A stretch of DNA of 64,000 nt from FEN-1139 sp964396375 (GTDB lineage Bacteria > Myxococcota_A > Polyangia > Polyangiales > Polyangiaceae), in assembly GCA_964396375.1 (NCBI GenBank), contig CAYNEY010000032.1, positions 3,567 through 67,566 of the forward strand. Reading direction: 5' to 3'. The notes beneath the pieces were generated by a model. It saw nothing but the letters and a program-made list of their open reading frames with translations. It was not told the origin of the DNA and did not search any database. Both the position numbers and the translations under genes were made by a program. Within the stretch, counting starts at the first letter, position 1. Each line of letters starts with the position of its first letter. Of this stretch, positions 24,138 through 32,343 are shown piece after piece.

Positions 24138-24524
24138 GTGGTGATGGGGCCGTGGGATTTCATGCTGGAGGGAAACCTGGTGGCATCATACCGCCTAGGT
24201 CGAGTGTTCGAGACCTACGCCGCCATCGGTTACGCGACCCACTTCATCGACACCGGCGACGAGCCTCCCCGTCTGGAGGACAATCAGTCCCTCATGGAGC
24301 GCGAGGGGACAGGCGAGGGCGTGCTCGAGGCACTCCTCGGGGTGGCCTTCCGGATGGGCCCGGGCTCGACGATGTATGCGAAATACCAGGTTTGGCTGCC
24401 CGGTCACGAAGAGCTCGGGAATGGCTTCGCCTTCGTCCCCAATCACATCTTCGCGCTCTCCATTGAGGCCATTTCGAAGACAAAAATGGCGACGGCCTAC
24501 TCGACCTGGTCTGCCAGATCGTGA
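24138..24524 (+). CDS. Hypothetical fragment, possibly outer-membrane protein
   Basis: 128 aa with alternating hydrophobic/aromatic stretches (MLEGNLVASYRLGRVFETYA, GVAFRMGPGSTMYAKYQVW) that could be beta-strands of a surface protein. No signal peptide is present at the start, so it may be the C-terminal part of a broken gene, in line with the remnants on both sides. No family is recognised. Confidence 0.35.
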   Translation: MVMGPWDFMLEGNLVASYRLGRVFETYAAIGYATHFIDTGDEPPRLEDNQSLMEREGTGEGVLEALLGVAFRMGPGSTMYAKYQVWLPGHEELGNGFAFVPNHIFALSIEAISKTKMATAYSTWSARS

Positions 24525-24621
24525 CCCGGAACCTAAAGCTCGAGATCGGTGACACGAGCGCTGTGCTCGAAGCCAAGCTCGAACAGGGACCAGATGTCCG
24601 CCGAGCAGAATCGCAACGCCC

Positions 24622-25190
24622 GTGGAGAAGAACCATTGGCAGCGTGCTCGCCGACAGCATTGCGCAGAGGTCGGCAGTGAGGTCGTCAACTCGAACACGG
24701 CGCTCGCGACTGGCCAGTCGCACACCTGCGGACTTGGCTCGGATGCGTCGGTGGTGTGCTGGGGGAGCGATCAATACGGTCAAGCATCAGTGCCCGAGGG
24801 CACGTTCTCGACGATCGGTGCCGGTTACTGCCGCAGCTGTGATCTTCGCACGGATGGAACGCTGCCGTGCTGGGGTGATATGCGCTGGCGGCAAACCTCG
24901 GCTCCCGCGGGGAGCTTCACGGAGCTGGTCGTGGGTGCCTATGGCAACTGCGCGATCCGCGCCAATGGCAGCATGACGTGCTGGGGCGATGGTCGAGCCA
25001 ACGTGTCGTCACCTGCCGAAGAACCGATGACGGGCCTGGTACTGGGCGACGATTTCGGGTGCGGAATCAAGGCGGACGGTGGGATGCGGTGTTGGGGCGG
25101 GAACGCTCAGGGGCAGGCCTCTCCTCCTACTCGACGATCGAGGGTGTTACTTGTGGCGATCGGATGCTTTGCTAGCTTCGGGCCATCTCT
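24622..25190 (+). pseudogene. RCC1-repeat protein fragment
   Basis: Contains several repeats of the RCC1 beta-propeller type: SHTCGLGSDASVVCWGSDQY, GNCAIRANGSMTCWGDGRAN and FGCGIKADGGMRCWGGNAQG. No signal peptide or complete propeller is visible. After about 25118 the RCC1 similarity moves to another frame (STIEGVTCGDRMLC) and stops. The open frame extends further to 25809, but that part is antisense to a convincing lipoprotein gene. Confidence 0.7.
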
Positions 25191-25200
25191 CCCTCGCACC

Positions 25201-26565
25201 TCACGGGAGCCGGTGCATGAACGGCTCGGTGAAGATGGTCTCGGTGCGCTCACAGCTGGCTTCGAGGTATGGCACGCTCGTGTCACACCCGAAGCCCACC
25301 GTAGTCCCCACACGGTAGATCGCGTGGAGGTTTTCCGGCATGGTCGCGGGCTGGTCCAGGGGCGCGCCCGCCGCCAATTCCTGCCACGGCAGTGTGGCGA
25401 GATTACACACCGCATCGACTGGCACCAACTCCCAGGTGTCATCGCTCTCCAGCCGCTCCAGTCGCTGGCTCCCGCAGGGATGTACGTACACCGGCAGCGC
25501 GGTGTCATTGTGCAGGGTTACGGTGATCGGATCGGTGCCGGTGTACGTGGCCTGGTCGCTACTCAGCCACACCGCCGCGCAGCCGTCGTCGCGTCCGGGA
25601 ACACAGGGTCCGCAAGTGCCGTCGGCGAAGGATCCATCCCAGCACACGGAACCGTCGGGAAATTCACATCCCACCACCTGCCCAACGGAACAGGTCTCGA
25701 CGAGCGGGGTGTATCCGTGCCGCGCGCAGTAGCTGAGCGAGACCCGACAGGTGCCGCGGAGGGTCTGGGCGATGTCGCAGGTGTTGCCATCCGGGTAGGA
25801 GCACAATAGCCCTCCCATCACGGCGACCACTTGGTACCCCAGCGAGTTGCAGTAGGCGAGCTCCGTATCCTCGAGGGTTTCGGTGCCGCAATCGAGCCCG
25901 ATGCCACCGCTGCCAGCCTCGGCCGTGCCCGCAGCGCCGCCGTTACCAGAGCCACCTTCTTGGCTGCCACCCTGAGCCTGACCTGCGACGCCGCCGTTAC
26001 CAGAGCCACCTTGTTGACTGCCACCCTGAGCCTGACCTGCGACGCCGCCGTTACCAGAGCCACCTTGTTGACTGCCACCCTGAGCCTGACCTGCGACGCC
26101 GCCGGAGCCACCTTGTTGGCTGCCACCCTGGGCCTGGCCCGCAGCGCCGCCGTTGNNNNNNNNNNNNNNNNNNNNNNNNNNNNNNNNNNNNNNNNNNNNN
26201 NNNNNNNNNNNNNNNNNNNNNNNNNNNNNNNNNNNNNNNNNNNNNNNNNNNNNNNGGCTGCCACCCTGGGCCTGGCCCGCAGCGCCGCCGTTGCCGGAGC
26301 CACCTTGTTGACTGCCACCCTCGGCCTGGCCCGCAGCGCCGCCGTTGCCGGAGCCACCTTGTTGACTGCCACCCTCGGCCTGGCCCGCAGCGCCGCCTTC
26401 CGGGTTGGGAGTTTCGCCGGCCAGGCCACTCGCGCTGCCAGCTTGTCCTCCCTCTTTGGTTTCTGTCTCTCCTACGACGCGACTCTCGTCGCCGCAACCA
26501 TATCCAGCCATGCCGGCCGAAAGCAGAAGAACCCCCAGCGCCGCTAGTTCGAATCGATGTTTCAT
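25201..26565 (-). CDS. Repeat-rich lipoprotein with Cys-rich C-terminal domain
   Basis: About 454 aa as assembled. The signal peptide MKHRFELAALGVLLLSAGMA ends at a Cys in AGYGCGDE. Residues 50-220 are a Gly/Ser/Gln linker of repeats such as GGAAGQAEGGSQQGGSGN, interrupted by 100 Ns. The C-terminal half is Cys-rich (CNSLGYQVVAVMG, CSVGQVVGCEFPDGSVCWDG, CGPCVPGRDDGC) followed by a beta-sandwich-like ITVTLHNDTALPVYV segment. This is a typical myxobacterial surface lipoprotein with a flexible stalk. It lies 51 bases downstream of the sigma-factor operon in the same direction and may be its last gene. Confidence 0.75.
   Translation of the reverse strand: MKHRFELAALGVLLLSAGMAGYGCGDESRVVGETETKEGGQAGSASGLAGETPNPEGGAAGQAEGGSQQGGSGNGGAAGQAEGGSQQGGSGNGGAAGQAQGGSXXXXXXXXXXXXXXXXXXXXXXXXXXXXXXXXXXNGGAAGQAQGGSQQGGSGGVAGQAQGGSQQGGSGNGGVAGQAQGGSQQGGSGNGGVAGQAQGGSQEGGSGNGGAAGTAEAGSGGIGLDCGTETLEDTELAYCNSLGYQVVAVMGGLLCSYPDGNTCDIAQTLRGTCRVSLSYCARHGYTPLVETCSVGQVVGCEFPDGSVCWDGSFADGTCGPCVPGRDDGCAAVWLSSDQATYTGTDPITVTLHNDTALPVYVHPCGSQRLERLESDDTWELVPVDAVCNLATLPWQELAAGAPLDQPATMPENLHAIYRVGTTVGFGCDTSVPYLEASCERTETIFTEPFMHRLP
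26156..26255. other. Assembly gap (100 N) in the lipoprotein repeat
   Basis: Both flanks encode the same Gly/Ser/Gln repeat, so the gap is an unresolved tandem repeat of unknown true length. Confidence 0.9.
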
Positions 26566-26616
26566 ACTTGGAGAGTAGTAGGTGGTGACGGAGTGGACCC
26601 AAGAGGGGGAAAGAAA

Positions 26617-27729
26617 TCAGCGATAGCCGACGAAGACGGCCAGACCAGGAACGACCAGCCACGGAGCGAAGAGCCTTTCCGCGCGACCGTCGACCGTCTC
26701 GAGATCGTAGTGGATGCGTTCCAGCGAGATGGTCGTGAGTAGCCGGCCTCCGACCACGAGCCGCCCCAAACTCCACTCCGCTCCCGCCTCGGTCATGAGG
26801 ATTGGGCTCAAGTAGGTCGCGCGATCGTACAGGGTGACAGAGCTCGTGCCGAATGGCTTGGGGCCGACGCGCGCGAAGGAGATTCCGCCACCGGCGCCCG
26901 CCACCAGTCGAAATCGGCGATCCTGCCCCGCGGAGACACCCAGCATCAGGCCGAGTTGGCCTGACCAAACCCGAAGCTGGGCGCCGCGTCCCGAGTAGTA
27001 TTGAGGCCAGTCGAGCTCGGCATCCAGCGCGACACGGAGTGGAGAGCCCCCCAGCTCATCGAGCCCGGGACGCAGAGCGGGCCCATGGCGCAGTCGCGTG
27101 GCGCTGCCGGTCCAGGCCATTCGGTAGTCGAGCCCCATGCGAGGGATGAAGGGCCGTTGCGATTCTGGCTGTTGCTCGACAGTGGCTGACTCTGTGGCAA
27201 GGAGGGCTGAGTTCTTGGTGGATTGGGGAGCGTCCACGGCTTCTTGAACTTCGGCCAGGCTCATTCCCTTCGTGCCGCGCAAGAGCGCAGAAGTGGATGA
27301 CTGGAGCACCTGCGCGATCCGCTCGCGACCCAGCTCGTCCAGTCCGTCTCGGAGCGGCACCTGTCGAAGCAAGTACGAATCTTCGAAACCGCCCGCGAAG
27401 AGCAGGACCGCCAACTCGCGGCTGGTGACGGTTACCCACACCCGCACTCTGTCTGGGTAGGGTTGCGAAACCTGCGACGATAGCTGGGCGCTGCCCAGCG
27501 CGCCCACCCGAGAAAAGCTAGGGGTGACCTGCTCTGCCAGCAGCAGTTCCTCGATCAACGATGCAAGCTCGGGGCAGTCTCCGGCCACGCCAGCCAAGAT
27601 CACCTCGACTCGAGAATGCAGGGATGCGGGAGCTGCACCAAGGCAGCTCATCGCGATCACCACGAAGAGCCAGAGCCTTCGCACACGAAGGGGGTAGAGG
27701 CTAGTCGCGAGCATTCGCGTTCGTGTCAC
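26617..27729 (-). CDS. Exported protein of sigma-factor operon
   Basis: 370 aa. Signal peptide at residues 15-35 (RRLWLFVVIAMSCLGAAPAS). The middle is a soluble region with VWVTVTSRELAVLLFAGGFE; the second half is rich in short amphipathic strands (LDYRMAWTG, GGGISFARVG, LGRLVVGGRLLTTIS), suggesting a small beta-barrel or outer-membrane-anchored domain. It starts 29 bases inside the preceding gene (stop 27701), so it is co-translated with the TPR-like protein. No family is assigned. Confidence 0.6.
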   Translation of the reverse strand: MTRTRMLATSLYPLRVRRLWLFVVIAMSCLGAAPASLHSRVEVILAGVAGDCPELASLIEELLLAEQVTPSFSRVGALGSAQLSSQVSQPYPDRVRVWVTVTSRELAVLLFAGGFEDSYLLRQVPLRDGLDELGRERIAQVLQSSTSALLRGTKGMSLAEVQEAVDAPQSTKNSALLATESATVEQQPESQRPFIPRMGLDYRMAWTGSATRLRHGPALRPGLDELGGSPLRVALDAELDWPQYYSGRGAQLRVWSGQLGLMLGVSAGQDRRFRLVAGAGGGISFARVGPKPFGTSSVTLYDRATYLSPILMTEAGAEWSLGRLVVGGRLLTTISLERIHYDLETVDGRAERLFAPWLVVPGLAVFVGYR

Positions 27730-28600
27730 TCACCCGCTCCTTGGCTTCGCTTGCATAGACAGAACGCGGGAAGCGGGACAGTAGCCGTTGCCACGCCGCG
27801 CGCGCCAGCGTTGGCCGACCGAGGCGCGACAGAGCACGAGCCCGACCCAGCAACGCCTCTTCCTCGAGTGGTCCCCCGCCCTCGAGATAGTGGCTGAACT
27901 GGCCGAGGGCGGCGCGCGCTTCGCCCCGTGCGAGGTAGAGTCGACCCAAGGAGACGTAGGACATGGTGGCTTCTGGTGCGCCGTCGAACGCCTGCTGCAG
28001 GCGCAGGTAGCGAGAGACGGCCTCGTGGGTCCGTCCCAACCGACGGGCGGTGTTGGCTTCGGAGAACAACTGCGCCGCACTCTCGGGTGGAGGTGCGGGG
28101 GGAGCTGGGGAGCGAGGCTTGGCGTCGCGCATGGCCGTGGATGCGGACGCCGCCGGCGGCGCAGTGGTGCCCAGAGATTCGCGAGCCGTCTGTCGCATCG
28201 CTGCGGGCGAAGCTGGCTTGGGTACGTCGGGTGCCGAGGGGATGGCCGAGGCAAGCGTCGTCGTGGGCCGGCCTCGTGTCGCTTGCCAGCCGATCCAGCC
28301 AGCGGCGCTGGCGCTGACGAAGACGATGGCGGCCAGAAGACCCAGGCGAAGTCCAAAGCGAGCGGGCCTCGCCCGATGCTGCCTGTGGCCGAGCGCCGCA
28401 TCAACCCAGCGCGCGATTCTTTGCTCGTCACCCTCCTCGACCTCTGAGGAGGCGTCGAAAGCCCGTCCCAAGGTATCTGCGGTACGAAGCAGCGCCGATT
28501 GCTCGAGTGCTCGCCTCAGCTCTCGGAGCTGCTCTTGGGAGCTCGGACCGCGCCGCGCCCAGATGCTCAGATCTTCTGGGAATCTAGGCTGGTACTTCAT
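27701..28600 (-). CDS. Probable anti-sigma factor with TPR-like periplasmic tail
   Basis: 299 aa from ATG 28600, preferred over 28603 because of the ggaggg spacing. The N-terminal 80 residues are cytoplasmic; one membrane helix LLAAIVFVSASAAGWIGW follows; then a Pro/Ala linker and a TPR-like region (AAQLFSEANTARRLGRTHEA, SYVSLGRLYLARGEARAALG, LLGRARALSRLGRPTLARAA). It overlaps the end of the sigma gene by 17 bases. The architecture fits a membrane anti-sigma partner sensing an extracytoplasmic signal; binding to the sigma factor is inferred from the context. Confidence 0.6.
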   Translation of the reverse strand: MKYQPRFPEDLSIWARRGPSSQEQLRELRRALEQSALLRTADTLGRAFDASSEVEEGDEQRIARWVDAALGHRQHRARPARFGLRLGLLAAIVFVSASAAGWIGWQATRGRPTTTLASAIPSAPDVPKPASPAAMRQTARESLGTTAPPAASASTAMRDAKPRSPAPPAPPPESAAQLFSEANTARRLGRTHEAVSRYLRLQQAFDGAPEATMSYVSLGRLYLARGEARAALGQFSHYLEGGGPLEEEALLGRARALSRLGRPTLARAAWQRLLSRFPRSVYASEAKERVSDTNANARD

Positions 28601-29249
28601 CATTCCCTCCTGCAAGTTCCAGCATCGCGTGATCGCCGTCGACACGTGCGCGCAAGGCCTCGAGGGCCCGACGCAACCGGCTGCGGACCGTGTTGACGGG
28701 GACCTCGGTCACCACTGCGGTCTCTTCCACGGTGTAGCCAAGGATCACGTGCAACACCAGGACCTCGGCGCGGGCAGGAGGCAGCTCGTCGAGCAGTCGG
28801 CGCAGGAGCTCACGCTGTTCCGCACGGAGGACCAGCTCCGAGGGAGCTTCGCCGGACGCGAGGTGATCGAGCTCGGTGTCAACCTCACCCGGGGCCGCGA
28901 CGAGTCTCCGACGCCGGACGTTGAGGGCAGTCCGCGCGGCTACTCGACACGCAAAATGGGTGGTCGTGCAATCCCGGCGGAAACGGGGAAGGGCGGAGAG
29001 CAGGGCTATGCAGGACTCCTGAAACGTGTCCTCGAGGTCGGGGTGGTACCGGCCCAGGATCCCGCGGATGGTGCGCAACATAGAAGGCCCGAGAGCGCAG
29101 AGCAGCGTTCGCTGGGCAGCGCGTTCGCCAGCGACCGCTCGCGACGAGAGCTGGGAGAGGGCGTCGCTTCCTGAAGCGCGCTCCCTGTGCTCGAGACCCT
29201 TGGCGGGCTCGATGGTCTTTGCCACGAGTCGCAACATGCCCAACATCAA
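28584..29249 (-). CDS. ECF-type RNA polymerase sigma factor
   Basis: 221 aa. Region 2: RTIRGILGRYHPDLEDTFQE and IALLSALPRFR; region 4: LDELPPARAEVLVLHVILGY with the HTH VEETAVVTEVPVNTVRSRLR. No sigma 1.1 or region 3 is present, as in ECF factors. It heads an operon of up to four genes running to 25201, whose membrane, TPR and secreted products suggest a cell-envelope regulon. The start may be any of several closely spaced ATGs. Confidence 0.85.
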   Translation of the reverse strand: MMLGMLRLVAKTIEPAKGLEHRERASGSDALSQLSSRAVAGERAAQRTLLCALGPSMLRTIRGILGRYHPDLEDTFQESCIALLSALPRFRRDCTTTHFACRVAARTALNVRRRRLVAAPGEVDTELDHLASGEAPSELVLRAEQRELLRRLLDELPPARAEVLVLHVILGYTVEETAVVTEVPVNTVRSRLRRALEALRARVDGDHAMLELAGGNDEVPA

Positions 29250-29672
29250 GAGTAGCGTCCGGAGGGAAAATGGACCCCATCAGAGCGCACATACGACATC
29301 CAGCGCTGCTTGTGAGCTGTGGTGGCTGAAGGGCGGTATTGTGGTGGTAGGCGTCGGGGAGCAGGGGAGAGGGATGAATGTGCTTGGTAGCCGAGTTGCC
29401 CCAGCTTTCCCGTTGCACTCGGTCATGCTCGTTGTCGTTAGATAGGTTGCTGACGACCGTCCTGGCCCAGCGCTCGATAGGGGCCGGCTGTAAGGTCGAC
29501 ATCTCTGCTGGAATCAGCCGCTGATATGGGATCCACGCGTGAGTCTCGTCCCACCTGGGGTGTGCTCGCGCAGTCGACGTGCACGACGTCATGTTCCGGA
29601 CCGACTCCGCGATGGTGCTCCCGGAGGGTGAAGAGCCGACCACCAGCGCGAGCGGTGGTCCCGCCTTCACCA
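29250..29672. other. Intergenic region before ECF sigma gene
   Basis: No supported gene. Open frames on both strands lack domains. The promoter of the sigma operon should lie here on the minus strand, but I cannot point to convincing boxes. Confidence 0.4.
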
Positions 29673-30149
29673 CTAAAAAGCCCGGGTTCTCAGGCGGCGA
29701 CGGCGTTCTACGTGCAGCCAGGCCAGGGTGAGGAAGTAGGCAGCGAGGCCGGCGCTGCTGACGAGCAGGAAGGCTCCGAGCGCGAGCTCGCGCCCTAGTT
29801 CACACAACGCTGCTCCCTCACCAAGCTGTTGCCACGAGAGTCCGAGTCGGCGACCCGACAGCACCAGGCTTCCGATTTCGAGCTCGAGCCACAGGATGGG
29901 GACCGCAGTTGCAGCATTGCCGACCCAGGAGCTGAGCCAAGTCAACAACGGATCGACGGGCAGCACCAGCACGAGGCCCGCCCAGAGCAGAGACTGAAAC
30001 CCAAATAGTGGGGTGAGCCCGAGGGCGAGCCCTACCGCGATCGACCGCGCGAAACGTTCGGGACTGAGCTCGTCGCGGCGCAGCCGTGCGAGCGAGGTTT
30101 GTGCCGCCGAGACCAGGTGCCGAAAGCCGGCGATGAGCTGCTGCTTCAC
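29673..30149 (-). CDS. DUF2062 membrane protein
   Basis: 158 aa with two or three membrane helices: SIAVGLALGLTPLFGFQSLL with the family G-x-x-P-x-x-G-x-Q pattern, WAGLVLVLPVDPLLTWLSSW, and a C-terminal FLLVSSAGLAAYFLTLAW. Family members are small integral proteins of unknown function, sometimes linked to polysaccharide or kinase genes. It stands alone here. Confidence 0.8.
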   Translation of the reverse strand: MKQQLIAGFRHLVSAAQTSLARLRRDELSPERFARSIAVGLALGLTPLFGFQSLLWAGLVLVLPVDPLLTWLSSWVGNAATAVPILWLELEIGSLVLSGRRLGLSWQQLGEGAALCELGRELALGAFLLVSSAGLAAYFLTLAWLHVERRRRLRTRAF

Positions 30150-30593
30150 CCGCGTGCCCTACTCGAACTCTGGGGCAACGGCTTATAGACCGCGTGACGA
30201 TTGAACGACAGTCGCGTGGCAAGTGGGCAGAGTGGCTCTGGTGCTCGCGCGCCCGGTGTGGCGTTGACGAACGACATTGTCTGGGGCCCCTGTGGGGATC
30301 TGAAATACGAGTTCGGCGCGGTGAGCTGTCCGGGGCCCAGCTGCTCATTGACCGAGTCCCTCGCCAGCGAGCTGACTTGTTCGTGAGTGAGCGTCACGCG
30401 CACCTTCCGAACTGAGACTAGGTGCTCTCGGGGACGAGTTTGGCTCGTGCCGAGCTTCTCGCCTCCACCCCGCGAGCCCAGACGGTCGTTGCCCCGCAGC
30501 GCACATCGGTCGGCGTTGCACCGAGCGTCCTTCACCCCCTCGTTCCTCTTCGCCTAGGAAAAGCGCGGAAAACCTGGTATCGTGGAGGGGATC
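30150..30593. other. Intergenic region upstream of phosphohexomutase
   Basis: No supported gene. Short frames on both strands have no recognisable domain. It separates the divergent DUF2062 gene and pgm-like gene, so both promoters should lie here, but no clear boxes were found. Confidence 0.4.
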
Positions 30594-32333
30594 ATGAGCC
30601 TTACTCCCTCCCTCGAACAGCTGGTGGCCGAGGCAGAACGTTGGGTGGCCGACGATCCGGAACCAGCTACCGCTGGAGCTCTTGCCGAGCTGGTGGCGGC
30701 GGGTGATGAGGCGGCGCTGCTCGACGCGCTCCTGCCCGAGCTTGCTTTTGGCACTGCGGGTCTGCGCGGCGTGGTCGGTCCCGGGCCCGCCCGGATGAAC
30801 ACGGCTCAGGTGCGTCGCTTCAGCTCAGCTCTTGGGCAGAACGTGCTCGAGCATCACAGTGGCGGTGGTGTGCCAAAGGTGATGGTGGGTTGCGACGCGC
30901 GCCTCGACAGCCAGCGTTTCGCGCGGGAAGCGGCGCGCGTGTTCGCGGGGCTGGGGCTCGAGGTGGCGATCTTGCCCGAGCCGGCGCCCACACCGGAGGT
31001 GGTGTTCGCCGGAGGGCGCATTGGTGCCGCGGCCACGGTGGTGGTCACGGCCAGCCACAACCCCGCCGAGTACAACGGCTACAAGGTGTATGGGGCGGAC
31101 GGCATTCAGATCAACGCGCCCTTCGATCTGGAAGTGATGAAGAAGCTCGCGGGAACGGGGTCGGCGCGGAGCATCAAGCTTGGGGCGCTGGAGGAGCCCG
31201 AGCGGGTGCCTGAGAGCCTGAGCCTCGGGCGCGAGGTGCACCTTGGGTATGTCGAGTCGGTGCTCTCGGCACGGCGCCCGGGGGCGCGCGCGGGCAAGCT
31301 CAGCATCGTGTACTCGCCGCTCCACGGCGTGGGAGGCCGAGTGATGAAGGAGGTGCTCTCCCGCGCCGGCTATGCCCAGGTGGAGGTGGAGCCGAGCCAG
31401 TTCGAGCCCGATGGTCACTTCCCCACCGTGGCCTTCCCGAACCCCGAAGAGCCGGAGGCGATGCGGCGCGTGGTGAGCCTCGGAGCGGAGCGTCGTGCCG
31501 ATCTCGTACTGGTCAATGATCCCGACGCGGATCGACTGTGTGTGGCGCTGCCCGACGAGGCGGGGGTCATGAAGGTGCTCTCCGGCAACCAGCTCGGGAT
31601 CTTGCTCACGGATTATCTCCTCTCCACCAGGGATGGGTCCGGGGGGCGGCCCCAGGTGGTGTCCACCTTGGTCTCCACGCCCATGACCGCGCGCATCGCC
31701 GCGGCCCACCAGGCTGATTTCGAGACCACGTTGACCGGTTTCAAATGGCTGTGGGGGACCATGCACGAGCGGCTCGCCGAGCCCGGGCGTCAGTTCGCCA
31801 TCGCTTTCGAGGAGGCCCTCGGGTACTCCACCCACCTTCGGGTGCGCGACAAAGACGGGATCGCGGCAGGGCTTCATTGCGCGGATTTCGCAGGAGCTCT
31901 GGTGGATGCGGGGGAGCTGCCCTACCGGCACTTGCTCGAGTTGTTCCGACGTCACGGTGCGTACGCGAGCCATCCGGTATCGGTGGTGCGTCCGGGGGCG
32001 GCGGGTCTCGGCGAGATCGCCGGGGCCATGGCCCGTCTCCGTGCCATGCGGTTCAGCACGTTGGGCGGGCGACGGGTGCTCGGGGTGACGGATTTTTCCG
32101 TGCCCGACGCGGCACGGCCAGTTCACCGTGGGCTGGCCGACATGCTGCTCTTCGAGCTCGATGGTGAGGCGCAGCTGGTGGTGCGCCCCAGCGGCACCGA
32201 GCCCAAGCTGAAGCTCTACTGTGACGCTCGTGAAGAGGTGCGGGTGGGGGAGGAGCCGGGGAAAGCGGAGGAGCGCGCGCGGGGCGCCGCCAGGCGCATC
32301 ACCGAAGAGCTGCTGACCTTGGCAGAACTCTAG
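30594..32333 (+). CDS. Phosphoglucomutase/phosphomannomutase family enzyme
   Basis: 579 aa. ATG 30594 is chosen over the in-frame GTG-side start at 30582. It interconverts hexose 1- and 6-phosphates through a phosphoserine. Motifs in order: FGTAGLRGVVGPGPARMN, the active-Ser loop VTASHNPAEYNGYKVYG, Mg-binding LVNDPDADRLCVAL, sugar-binding FAIAFEEALGYSTHLRVRD and phosphate-binding RPSGTEPKLKLYCDA. The length fits the bacterial PgcA-like alpha-phosphoglucomutase group. It converges on the M16 peptidase genes with only about 10 bases between stops. Confidence 0.92.
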   Translation: MSLTPSLEQLVAEAERWVADDPEPATAGALAELVAAGDEAALLDALLPELAFGTAGLRGVVGPGPARMNTAQVRRFSSALGQNVLEHHSGGGVPKVMVGCDARLDSQRFAREAARVFAGLGLEVAILPEPAPTPEVVFAGGRIGAAATVVVTASHNPAEYNGYKVYGADGIQINAPFDLEVMKKLAGTGSARSIKLGALEEPERVPESLSLGREVHLGYVESVLSARRPGARAGKLSIVYSPLHGVGGRVMKEVLSRAGYAQVEVEPSQFEPDGHFPTVAFPNPEEPEAMRRVVSLGAERRADLVLVNDPDADRLCVALPDEAGVMKVLSGNQLGILLTDYLLSTRDGSGGRPQVVSTLVSTPMTARIAAAHQADFETTLTGFKWLWGTMHERLAEPGRQFAIAFEEALGYSTHLRVRDKDGIAAGLHCADFAGALVDAGELPYRHLLELFRRHGAYASHPVSVVRPGAAGLGEIAGAMARLRAMRFSTLGGRRVLGVTDFSVPDAARPVHRGLADMLLFELDGEAQLVVRPSGTEPKLKLYCDAREEVRVGEEPGKAEERARGAARRITEELLTLAEL

Positions 32334-32343
32334 GCTGCTCGGT

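Noticed and set aside
25190..25809. Continuation of the RCC1 open frame
   Set aside because: It runs antisense through the Cys-rich domain of the lipoprotein at 25201, and RCC1 similarity has ended.
30201..30386. 61-aa ORF between DUF2062 and phosphohexomutase genes
   Set aside because: No domain, no clear start signal, and competing frames on the other strand.
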